From Candidatus Tectomicrobia bacterium (GTDB lineage Bacteria > UBA8248), in contig JACPUR010000017.1 in NCBI GenBank assembly GCA_016192135.1, forward strand, positions 301,160 through 365,159: DNA of 64,000 nt, read 5' to 3'. Both the position numbers and the translations under genes were made by a program. Positions 25,639-32,725 of this stretch are shown here, in pieces (position 1 is the first letter of the stretch; every line of letters starts with the position of its first letter). The notes beneath the pieces were generated by a model. That model was not told where the DNA came from. It ran no database searches and saw only the letters and a list, made by a program, of their open reading frames with translations.

Positions 25639-26732
25639 CTAGGCATCTCCGGCGCCGCCACTTTCGGGAACCGTCCGGTCAGGGTCCTGATGAAAGCCGC
25701 GAGGTCCTTCTTCTCTCCCGGGGTCAGCTTCAGGGGGAAGATGTCCGGGTCGAGGTTCGGGTTGGGATGGCCGCCCTTGTCGTAGAAGTCGATCACCTCT
25801 TCCAGCGTATTGAACCTTCCGTCGTGCATGTAGGGGGCGGTCAGGGCGGCGTCCCGGATGGAGGGCGTCTTGAACTTCCCGCGGTCCTTCGGCTCCTTGG
25901 TGATCTCCTCGCGCCCGAGCTCAGGCTTCTTTCGGTCCATCCCGATGCCGATGTTGTGAAACTTGTTGTCGGTGAAGGGGGCGCTGAACTCGTCCACCAG
26001 GTGGCACTTCACGCACTGCGCCTTGGTCTTGAAGAGTTCGAAGCCCCGCTTGGCCTCCGCCGGTACTGCCGATTCGGCCCCCTCGAATCTCCAGCGGTCG
26101 AAGGGGGAGCCGCCCGAGAGGAGGGTGCGCTCGAAGGAGGCGATGGCCTTGGCGGTCCGGTCGAGGGAGACGGCGGGATCGCCGAAGGCGCGCCGGAAAG
26201 CCTCCCGGTAGGCGGGGATGGCGCCCAGCACCCGCACCACCCGCTCCTCGCTCGAGGCCATCTCGGCGGGGTTGAGGATAGGCCCCTGCGCCTGCTCCTC
26301 CAGGGTCTTCGCCCGCCCGTCCCAGAATTGGCTGGTGTAGTACGCGGCGTTCAGGACGGTGGGGACGTTGCGGACGCCCAGCTTGCCCTCGACTCCCACG
26401 CCGTATTGCCGGGCGTTGGAGAAGCCCCGGTCGGGCATGTGGCAGGTGGCGCAGGCCACCGTGCCATCCGCCGAGATACGCTTCTCGAAGAAGAGCAGCC
26501 GCCCCAGCTCCACCTTTTCGCGGGTCATGGGGTTATCGGCGGGAATGAGGATGTCGTCCAGCCCCAAGGGGGGCGGGGGCGGAAACTCGGCCTCTCCCGC
26601 CGGAGAGGCCGCCTGGGCCGGCCGGGAGGGGCCGGCGGGACCCTCCGGCCCGCCGAACGCAAGGATGACGAAGACAGCCGCCCCAATGGATAAGGCGGCT
26701 TGGCGAAGACTTGGCTTTCCCAGCAACACCAA
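25635..26732 (-). CDS. MauG/cytochrome c peroxidase family diheme enzyme
   Basis: Up to 365 aa, exported. It has the two c-type heme sites of the bacterial cytochrome c peroxidase/MauG family: CATCH near residue 95 and CVKCH near 240. Other family motifs are GRLLFFEKRISADGTVACATCH (core FEKRIS...CATCH), RNVPTVLNAAYY, FWDGRAKTLEEQA and the ending KFKTPSIRDAALTAPYMHDGRFNTLEEVI (core TPSIRD...YMHDG). The reaction is H2O2 reduction or, for MauG-like members, oxidation of a protein partner. The start is uncertain among TTG 26732, GTG 26729 and TTG 26726, with GAGG just upstream. First gene of a four-gene coupled operon. Confidence 0.93.
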   Translation of the reverse strand: MVLLGKPSLRQAALSIGAAVFVILAFGGPEGPAGPSRPAQAASPAGEAEFPPPPPLGLDDILIPADNPMTREKVELGRLLFFEKRISADGTVACATCHMPDRGFSNARQYGVGVEGKLGVRNVPTVLNAAYYTSQFWDGRAKTLEEQAQGPILNPAEMASSEERVVRVLGAIPAYREAFRRAFGDPAVSLDRTAKAIASFERTLLSGGSPFDRWRFEGAESAVPAEAKRGFELFKTKAQCVKCHLVDEFSAPFTDNKFHNIGIGMDRKKPELGREEITKEPKDRGKFKTPSIRDAALTAPYMHDGRFNTLEEVIDFYDKGGHPNPNLDPDIFPLKLTPGEKKDLAAFIRTLTGRFPKVAAPEMPR

Positions 26733-26762
26733 CCTCAGGGGGCGGATGGAATACCTGCTTGA

Positions 26763-26790
26763 ATTATAACATAAAACGCAGATTTTTCAG
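26763..26790 (-). promoter_or_regulatory. Promoter of the peroxidase-cytochrome operon
   Basis: On the minus strand CTGAAA (26785-26790) and a perfect TATAAT (26763-26768) are 16 bases apart. The -10 lies about 30 bases before the peroxidase start, in a short AT-rich stretch. Confidence 0.55.
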
Positions 26791-26820
26791 CCGCTTCCGC
26801 CCAAACGGGCCATTTAGGTC

Positions 26821-27219
26821 CTATTTCCGCTGCAGGAGCTCGATCACCACCCCGTCCGGCGCCTCGATGAAGGCAATCTGGGTGGAGGGGTTGAACTGAG
26901 TGGGCTCCACGGTGAACTTCACCCCCTTGCCCTTGAGGTCCGCGCAGTAGGCCTTGAAGTCGAGGCTGCCCTTCACCTGGAAGCCGAAATGGTCGGTGCC
27001 CCACTCGAGGGTGTGCTTGTCCTTGGCGGCTTCGCCCGGCCTCTGGCCCCGGACGATCACCTTGGCTCCGCCGAAGTCGATGTAGATCTGGGGCGCCCCC
27101 CGGACCTCGTGCGACGCCGCGACTTTGCCGCCCAGCTTTTCGACGAACCATTTGGCGGATGCATCGGGGTTCTGGCTGATGACATGGATGTGATCGAAGG
27201 AGAGGTTGCCGTCGCTCAT
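26821..27219 (-). CDS. VOC (glyoxalase/bleomycin-resistance) family protein
   Basis: 132-aa two-module VOC fold. FDHIHVISQNPDASAKWFVEKLGG at the N-terminus has the first metal His, TDHFGFQVK (~77) the second, and the end APDGVVIELLQ the Glu ligand. These proteins include glyoxalase I, extradiol dioxygenases and resistance proteins; the substrate is not determinable. GGAGG precedes the ATG. It lies 19 bases after the MBL-hydrolase gene in the same direction, so they are probably co-transcribed. A similar VOC gene, with the same N-x-DASA-W-x-V/R-x-LGG start, is at 43690-44085. Confidence 0.88.
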   Translation of the reverse strand: MSDGNLSFDHIHVISQNPDASAKWFVEKLGGKVAASHEVRGAPQIYIDFGGAKVIVRGQRPGEAAKDKHTLEWGTDHFGFQVKGSLDFKAYCADLKGKGVKFTVEPTQFNPSTQIAFIEAPDGVVIELLQRK

Positions 27220-27238
27220 GTGGAGCCTCCGTAGGGCC

Positions 27239-27889
27239 TCAGCCGGCCCAGGTGATGTCGCCGAACTCTCCCCTCCTCGGGCGGCCGGCGGCCTTGAATT
27301 GGACGTATTCTTTCTTGCTCTGGTCCACGGTGCTGTTGGCGCCGTGGCCGGGGTAGAGCACCGTATCGTCCGGCAGCGTCAGCACCTTCTTCTCGATCGA
27401 CTCGAGCGAGATGAGGAGCTGCTCGTGGCTCCATGTCTTGCCCGGCCCGCCGGGAAAGATGGTGTCCCCGCAGACGCAGTGCCCAGGATAGTAGTACATG
27501 AGCATCCCGCGGCAATGCCCGGGGGTGTGGATGGCGCGGAGGGAAACCGTGCCGAACGTGATCTCCTGCCCGTCGCGGATCTCGAAGTCGGGCCGGATGC
27601 CGAACTCCTTTGCGTCCTCGGGATGGAGGCCGAGAGGGGCGCCGGTGCGCTTGCGGACCTCGGCCAGGGCGTCGATGTGGTCTCCATGGCTGTGAGTCTG
27701 TAGGATGTATTTGGGCTTGATCCCCTTGCAGGCGGCCAGGATCTCGTCGGCGGAATGGGATGTATCGATGATGACGCTCTCCTGGCTCGGCTTGGCGACC
27801 ATGACATAGACGTTGTTGCTGTACGGCCCGATGTTGAGTTTCTTCAGGGTGAGCTCGGGCAGCTCGACCGTCTGGTCGTATTGGCCCAT
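27239..27889 (-). CDS. MBL-fold metallo-hydrolase
   Basis: 216 aa. ATG 27889 has GGAGG 9 bases upstream; the frame is open to 27931. The zinc-binding series of the metallo-beta-lactamase fold is complete: THSHGDHID (~81), HTPGHCRG (~130), GDTIFPGG (~151) and YPGHGANS (~192). The GLX2-like pattern suggests a thioester, lactone or sulfur-type hydrolase such as hydroxyacylglutathione hydrolase, but the substrate is unknown. The downstream VOC gene would fit a glyoxalase-like pairing, which is only a guess. Confidence 0.92.
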   Translation of the reverse strand: MGQYDQTVELPELTLKKLNIGPYSNNVYVMVAKPSQESVIIDTSHSADEILAACKGIKPKYILQTHSHGDHIDALAEVRKRTGAPLGLHPEDAKEFGIRPDFEIRDGQEITFGTVSLRAIHTPGHCRGMLMYYYPGHCVCGDTIFPGGPGKTWSHEQLLISLESIEKKVLTLPDDTVLYPGHGANSTVDQSKKEYVQFKAAGRPRRGEFGDITWAG

Positions 27890-28017
27890 GGGCGTCGCCT
27901 CCAGGAGGGGGGCGGGTCTTTCCGCTGGCATGCAAAGGCGGTCAGGCCGCGAGGGAGGTGCGCTTCGATTTTAATCGCAGCCGCCGGGGGACCACAACCG
28001 GGCCCGAGGAGAGGCGG

Positions 28018-28722
28018 ATGGGCAGCCAATATATCTTTGTAAACATGGCGGTGACGCTCGACGGCAAGATCGCCGCCGCCGGCCGGGAGCCCTTCTCGCT
28101 CGGCTCGGAGGCAGACCGGAGGGAGATGGACCGCCTCCGGGCGGAGGCCGACATCGTCCTCTGGGGCGGGGAAACCCTGCGGGCCACCCGAAGTTCCGCC
28201 CGCATCCGGAACCCGGAGCTGACCGCGGCGCGGGCGTCCTCGGGACGCCCGCCTCAGCCGGCCAACGGGGTCATCACGCTGAGCGGGAACATCCCTCCGT
28301 CCGCCAAATGGTTCGACGCCCAGGATGTGCGGCGGTTCATCTTCACCGGCGACCAGGGCGCCCCCGCGGCCGAGGCCGCGGCGCGCGGCCGGGCCGAGGT
28401 GGTGGTCCTGGGCGGCCGGGAGGTCACCGCCTCCGCCCTGCTGGCCGCCCTGGCGAAGCGGGGCATGGAGAGGGTGCTGCTGGAGGGGGGCGGGAGCGTC
28501 CATTGGATGTTCGCCCGGGAGGGCCTCCTGGACGCCCTCCACGTCACCCTGACGCCCTGGCTGGCGGGCGGGACCGCGGCCCCCACCCTCCTCGACGGCG
28601 AGGGCTTCCCCTCCGGAAGTTTCCTCCGCCTGCGGCTCGAGGAGGTGCGGCGGGAGGGGGAGGAGATCTTCCTCCGCTACCGGGTGGACCGCCCGAATGC
28701 CGGGAACCCTCCCGCACGTTGA
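28018..28722 (+). CDS. RibD C-terminal/dihydrofolate-reductase-like oxidoreductase
   Basis: 234 aa. ATG 28018 is preceded by GAGGAGAGG. The RibD_C fold shows as FVNMAVTLDGKIAA near residue 8, the NADPH-contact segment ADIVLWGGETLRAT near 43, VVVLGG near 132, and MERVLLEGGGSVHWMF near 153. This is the riboflavin-reductase-type domain without a deaminase domain. Stand-alone members reduce pyrimidine intermediates or act as general DHFR-like reductases. It is divergent from the MBL gene with a 128-bp gap and has no other rib genes nearby. Confidence 0.87.
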   Translation: MGSQYIFVNMAVTLDGKIAAAGREPFSLGSEADRREMDRLRAEADIVLWGGETLRATRSSARIRNPELTAARASSGRPPQPANGVITLSGNIPPSAKWFDAQDVRRFIFTGDQGAPAAEAAARGRAEVVVLGGREVTASALLAALAKRGMERVLLEGGGSVHWMFAREGLLDALHVTLTPWLAGGTAAPTLLDGEGFPSGSFLRLRLEEVRREGEEIFLRYRVDRPNAGNPPAR

Positions 28723-28802
28723 ACGGAGGGTGAGGCTGTGGTAGTGATTGGTCTTCCCGGCTCCCGGTTTGCGGGCTCCTCCTCCCTGGAAGGAATGACC
28801 CA

Positions 28803-29789
28803 GTGGCCACGAAGGCGAAACCCAAGTCCCCCTCCCGCGCCATGCCGCGGGAAGGTTTCCTCCGGATGTACCGGAACATGCTCCGCATCCGCCGCTTCGA
28901 GGAGAAGACAGACGAGCTCTTCATGGCGGGGCGGATCAAGGGCGCCGTCCACGTGAGCATCGGCCAGGAGGCCTGTTCGGTGGGTGTCTGTTCGGCCCTG
29001 AACCAGGACGATGCCATCCTGACCACCCACCGGGGGCACGGGCACTCCATCGCGAAGGGGACCCGCCTCAACGAGATGATGGCCGAGCTCCTGGGGAAGG
29101 CGACCGGCCTGTGCAAGGCCCGGGGCGGCTCCATGCACATCGCCGACATTTCCAAGGGCCACTACGGCGCCCACTCCATCGTGGGGGCCAACATGCCCAT
29201 GGCCGCCGGGATGGGCCTGGCTTTCCAGCTCGAGGGGAAGGGCCGGGTGGCGGTCGTCTTCTTCGGGGACGGGGCCTCCAACCAGGGCAGCTTCCACGAG
29301 TCCCTGAACCTGTGCGCCATCTGGAAGCTCCCGGTCGTCTTCTTCTGCGAGAACAACCACTACGCGGTGAGCTTCCACGTGAACCGCTCGACGGCGGTGC
29401 GCGACATCAGCCTCCGCGCGCAGTCCTACAACGCCCCGGGCGTCACGGTGGACGGCATGGACGTGATGGCCGTCTACGAGGCCACCCGGGAGGCCGTCGC
29501 CCGGGCACGGCGGGGCGAGGGACCCTCCTTGATCGAGGCCAAGACCTACCGGTTCTTCGGGCACTCGCGCGGGGACCCGCAGTTCGGCCCCTACCGGACG
29601 AAGGAGGAGGTCGAGCGGTGGCGCAAGCGCGACCCTCTCATCGTGGCCGAGAAGATGTTCAAACCGACCGAGGCTGAAAAAAAGGCCATCCAGGCCGAGG
29701 TGGACAAGGAGATGGCCACGGCCATCGAGTTCGCCGAGAAGAGCCCCGACGCCGCCCTCTCGTCGGCTCTCGAGGACGTCTACGCGTAA
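28803..29789 (+). CDS. Thiamine-diphosphate-dependent dehydrogenase E1 alpha subunit
   Basis: 328 aa, alpha subunit of a 2-oxo acid or acetoin dehydrogenase complex (PdhA/AcoA type). The TPP motif starts FFGDGASNQGSFHES (~155) and ends CENNHY, the classic GDG-x(25-30)-NN. HRGHGHSIAKG (~74) and GGSMHI (~105) are active-site segments, and HSRGDP (~252) is the loop normally phosphorylated in eukaryotes. GTG 28803 has AAGGA upstream; ATG 28842 is possible. The beta subunit follows 35 bases later. No E2 acyltransferase is adjacent; a dihydrolipoyl dehydrogenase lies far off at 53092. Confidence 0.95.
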   Translation: MATKAKPKSPSRAMPREGFLRMYRNMLRIRRFEEKTDELFMAGRIKGAVHVSIGQEACSVGVCSALNQDDAILTTHRGHGHSIAKGTRLNEMMAELLGKATGLCKARGGSMHIADISKGHYGAHSIVGANMPMAAGMGLAFQLEGKGRVAVVFFGDGASNQGSFHESLNLCAIWKLPVVFFCENNHYAVSFHVNRSTAVRDISLRAQSYNAPGVTVDGMDVMAVYEATREAVARARRGEGPSLIEAKTYRFFGHSRGDPQFGPYRTKEEVERWRKRDPLIVAEKMFKPTEAEKKAIQAEVDKEMATAIEFAEKSPDAALSSALEDVYA

Positions 29790-29824
29790 CCAGCCGGCGC
29801 GGCGGCCGCGCCAGGGAGAAGGAC

Positions 29825-30805
29825 ATGCGTGAGATTACCTTCGTCGACGCCCTGAACGAAGCTCTCCACGAGGAGATGGAGCGGGACCCCAAGGTCTTCG
29901 TCATCGGCGAGGACGTCGAGCTGGCCTATGTCTTCGGCGTCACCAAGGGATTGGCCGCGCGCTTCGGCAAGGAGCGCGTGCGGGACACCCCAATCAGCGA
30001 GCTCGGCATCGTCGGCGCCGGCGTCGGGGCGGCGATGGCGGGCTACCGGCCCGTCATCGAGATCATGTTCATGGACTTCATCATGCTGGCGATGGATCCC
30101 CTCATCAACCAGGCGGCCAAGCTCCGCTACATGCTGGGCGGGCAGATCTCGGTGCCCATGGTGGTCCGCACCCCGGGTGGGGGCGGGGTCCAGTACGGCC
30201 CCACCCACAGCCAGTGCCTGGAGGCCTGGTTCATGCAGATGCCGGGCATCAAGGTGGCCGTGCCGAGCAACCCCGCGGACGGCAAGGGCCTCCTCAAGGC
30301 GGCCATCCGGGACGACAACCCGGTCCTCTTCGTCGAGCACAAGATGCTCTACAAGCAGAAGGGACTGGTGCCTGAGGGTGAGCACCTCGTCCCCTTCGGA
30401 AAGGCCGAGGTGAAGCGTCCCGGCTCGGACGTGACTCTCGTTGGCGTCGGCTACCAGGTGGTGAACTGCCTCCGGGCGGCCGAGGCGCTCGCGGGGGAGG
30501 GCATCAGCGCCGAGGTCGTCGATCCGCGTACCCTGGCCCCCCTCGACACGGCCACGCTGGCCGAATCCGTCCGCAAGACCGGCCGGTGCGTGGTGGTGGA
30601 GGAGGGCCATCTGCGCAGCGGGGTGGGCTCCGAGATCGCGGCGGCCATCCAGGCGGAGGCGTTCGACTACCTGGACGCCCCCATCGGCCGCATCGCCGCC
30701 CTGGACGCCCCCATCCCCTTCGAGCCCAGGCTGGAGGAGTTCGTCCTCCCCAGCCCGGGAAAGATCGTGAAGGCGGCCAAGGAGGCGGTGGGCGCCGCGG
30801 TGTGA
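29825..30805 (+). CDS. Thiamine-diphosphate-dependent dehydrogenase E1 beta subunit
   Basis: 326 aa, partner of the preceding alpha subunit; the two form the alpha2beta2 decarboxylase. It starts ITFVDALNEALHEEMERD, then VIGEDVEL, RVRDTPISE and GPTHSQCLEAWF (~122, active-site His region). The C-terminal transketolase-like domain includes VVDPRTLAPLD and VVVEEGHLRSGVGSEIAA. AAGGAC precedes the ATG. Normally the next gene would be an E2 with lipoyl domains; here a VOC gene follows within ~20 bases, so the physiological substrate (pyruvate, branched 2-oxo acids, acetoin) stays open. Confidence 0.95.
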   Translation: MREITFVDALNEALHEEMERDPKVFVIGEDVELAYVFGVTKGLAARFGKERVRDTPISELGIVGAGVGAAMAGYRPVIEIMFMDFIMLAMDPLINQAAKLRYMLGGQISVPMVVRTPGGGGVQYGPTHSQCLEAWFMQMPGIKVAVPSNPADGKGLLKAAIRDDNPVLFVEHKMLYKQKGLVPEGEHLVPFGKAEVKRPGSDVTLVGVGYQVVNCLRAAEALAGEGISAEVVDPRTLAPLDTATLAESVRKTGRCVVVEEGHLRSGVGSEIAAAIQAEAFDYLDAPIGRIAALDAPIPFEPRLEEFVLPSPGKIVKAAKEAVGAAV

Positions 30806-30826
30806 CGGCGAATGTCCGGAGAAGAA

Positions 30827-31270
30827 ATGGGCCTGACCGGCGTCAACCACACGAGCTTCACCGTCTCCGACGTGAAGGTTTCGGCCAAGTGGTACTGTGA
30901 AAAGCTCGGCTTCGAGGTCATGTCGGACACCCTCCGGGACCCTCGCTATTGCGAGATGGTGACCGGCGTCCCCGGCGCCCACCTGCACATCATCTACGTG
31001 CGGGGGGCCGGCTATCCGATCGAGTTGATCCAGTACATCGGCGGGGCGGGTGTGAAGATCGACACCGCCACCAACAACGTGGGGAGCGCCCACGTCTGCT
31101 TCAATGTGGATGATTTGAACGCCATGTACGCTGATTTGAAGAGCAAGGGCGTCCGCTTCATGTCCGCCCCCGTGGGCATCCCCGAGGGGCCGAACAAGGG
31201 CGGGCTGGTCGTCTACATGGAAGATCCGGACGGCAACACGCTGGAACTCATCCAGCCTCCCCGCCGCTGA
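30827..31270 (+). CDS. VOC family protein (glyoxalase-like)
   Basis: 147 aa. ATG 30827 (MGLTGVNHTSF) is preferred because GGAG lies five bases upstream; ATG 30812 is an alternative. VOC fold: VNHTSFTVSDVKVSAKWYCEKLGFEV with the first His (core NHTSF), HVCFNVDD (~89) with the second, and the end YMEDPDGNTLELIQ with the Glu. Resembles lactoylglutathione lyase / methylmalonyl-CoA epimerase-type members. It directly follows the E1 beta gene and may be in its operon. Confidence 0.88.
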   Translation: MGLTGVNHTSFTVSDVKVSAKWYCEKLGFEVMSDTLRDPRYCEMVTGVPGAHLHIIYVRGAGYPIELIQYIGGAGVKIDTATNNVGSAHVCFNVDDLNAMYADLKSKGVRFMSAPVGIPEGPNKGGLVVYMEDPDGNTLELIQPPRR

Positions 31271-31305
31271 GCCACTCACCAGCGCCCCGCTTTCCCGGCC
31301 AGCCC

Positions 31306-31323
31306 GGAAGGGTATACCCTTCC
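31306..31323. promoter_or_regulatory. 18-bp perfect palindrome upstream of RND pump 1
   Basis: GGAAGGGTATACCCTTCC, 62 bases before the GTG start of the membrane-fusion gene. Its TATACC centre could serve as a -10 element. It may be an operator or a hairpin; no regulator gene is adjacent. Confidence 0.3.
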
Positions 31324-31384
31324 GCTGGAGGAAGCCGCTCCTTCCCCGCCTATCTGCGCATTTCCTTCCGTTTGAGGGGGAGCC

Positions 31385-32725
31385 GTGAACCTCCGGCTCG
31401 ACCAAAACCGCCACTTCGTCCTGGCCGCCGCCGGCGTGCTCCTGGCGGGCCTCCTCATTTCCTTTGTTCTGATCCGCAGCCGGCCCACCCCGGTGGTGAC
31501 GCGCCCCGAGGCGGAGGGCCGCCTCGTGCGGGGCATGCGCCTCGAACGGAAGGAGAAGGCCCTCTGGGTGACGGGCTACGGCACCGTCCGCCCGAAGACC
31601 GAGGTGCAGCTCGTGCCCGAGGTCTCGGGGAGGTTCATCCGGCGCTCGGCGGGCCTCCGGAGCGGGGGCTTCATCCAAAAGGGAGAACTGCTCTTCGAGG
31701 TGGACCCCCGGGACTATGAGCTCGCGGTGGCCCAGCGCCAGGCGCAGATTGCCCAGCTCGAGGCGGACATCCAGCGCCTGAACCAGGAGGAGAAGAACAA
31801 CCGGACGGCCCTCAAGATCGCCGAGCGCCAGCTCAAGCTGGTCGGAACCGAGCTGGAGCGCAACCGGAAGCTGCGGCAGGAAGGGGTGGTTTCCCCCACC
31901 CAATTCGAGAACACCCTGCAGGCTTTTCTCCGGCAGGAGCAGCTCGCCCTCCAGTCGCGTACCGCCCTGGACCTCATCCCTCCCCAGCTCGCCCAAAAAC
32001 GGGCCGCCCTGCGCGTCTCGCAGGCCCAGCTCGAGGAGGCTAGGCTGGCCCTCGAGCGGACAAAGTACCATGCGCCGTTCGACGGGCGGGTGCGCCAGGC
32101 CAAGATCGAGGTGGGCGATTATGTCCGGGCGGGGCAGTCCATCGGGGCCATCCACGACATGTCGGTGGTGGAGATCCCGGTCTCGGTCCCCGTGGAGGAC
32201 GCCCGCTGGGCCTTCCGGCGGACGGAGGGCGTGGTCCAGTTCCCCCGCAGCCGGGAGGAGGTCCAGCAGTTCTTCCCCAGCGCCGAGGTGCTGTGGAACC
32301 GCTTCGGCCAGGACTTCCGCTGGGAGGGCCAGGTGACGGTGGTCGAGGCCGGCCTGGATGAGGCCACCCGCGCCGTCACCCTCATCGTGGAGGTCCCCGA
32401 GCCGCTCAAGGACTGGGCGCCCGGGCGGCACCCGCCCCTCATCGCCGGGATGTTCGTGCAGGCGCGCATCCGGGGCATCACGGTGCGCGACGTTTTCGTC
32501 ATCCCGCGGACGGCTCTCCATGCGGACGACGTGGTCCATGTCCTCAATGACGGCCGCCTCGACATCCGCAAGGTGCAGGTGCTGCGGAAGGACGAGAGCG
32601 AAGCGGTCGTTCAGAACGGAGTCCGGGAGGGCGAGTGGGTCATCCTCTCGCCCATTCCGGAGCCGGTGCCGGGCCTGAAGCTGCGCCTGGCCGACGGGAA
32701 CCGGGCCGGGGAGCGGAAACGGTGA
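31385..32725 (+). CDS. RND efflux membrane-fusion protein (pump 1)
   Basis: 446-aa periplasmic adaptor of the HlyD/AcrA type. A single N-terminal membrane helix (FVLAAAGVLLAGLLISFVLI cleaved or anchoring, ~11-30) is followed by a barrel-sandwich half (VQLVPEVSGRF...GGFIQKGELLFEVDP). A long alpha-hairpin coiled coil (~115-220) comes next, then the second half (YHAPFDGRVRQAKIEVGDYV) and beta-barrel domains. GTG 31385 sits after GAGGGGGAG. The stop overlaps the GTG of the pump gene (GTGA). No outer-membrane factor is encoded here, so the pump must use one from elsewhere. Confidence 0.93.
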   Translation: MNLRLDQNRHFVLAAAGVLLAGLLISFVLIRSRPTPVVTRPEAEGRLVRGMRLERKEKALWVTGYGTVRPKTEVQLVPEVSGRFIRRSAGLRSGGFIQKGELLFEVDPRDYELAVAQRQAQIAQLEADIQRLNQEEKNNRTALKIAERQLKLVGTELERNRKLRQEGVVSPTQFENTLQAFLRQEQLALQSRTALDLIPPQLAQKRAALRVSQAQLEEARLALERTKYHAPFDGRVRQAKIEVGDYVRAGQSIGAIHDMSVVEIPVSVPVEDARWAFRRTEGVVQFPRSREEVQQFFPSAEVLWNRFGQDFRWEGQVTVVEAGLDEATRAVTLIVEVPEPLKDWAPGRHPPLIAGMFVQARIRGITVRDVFVIPRTALHADDVVHVLNDGRLDIRKVQVLRKDESEAVVQNGVREGEWVILSPIPEPVPGLKLRLADGNRAGERKR

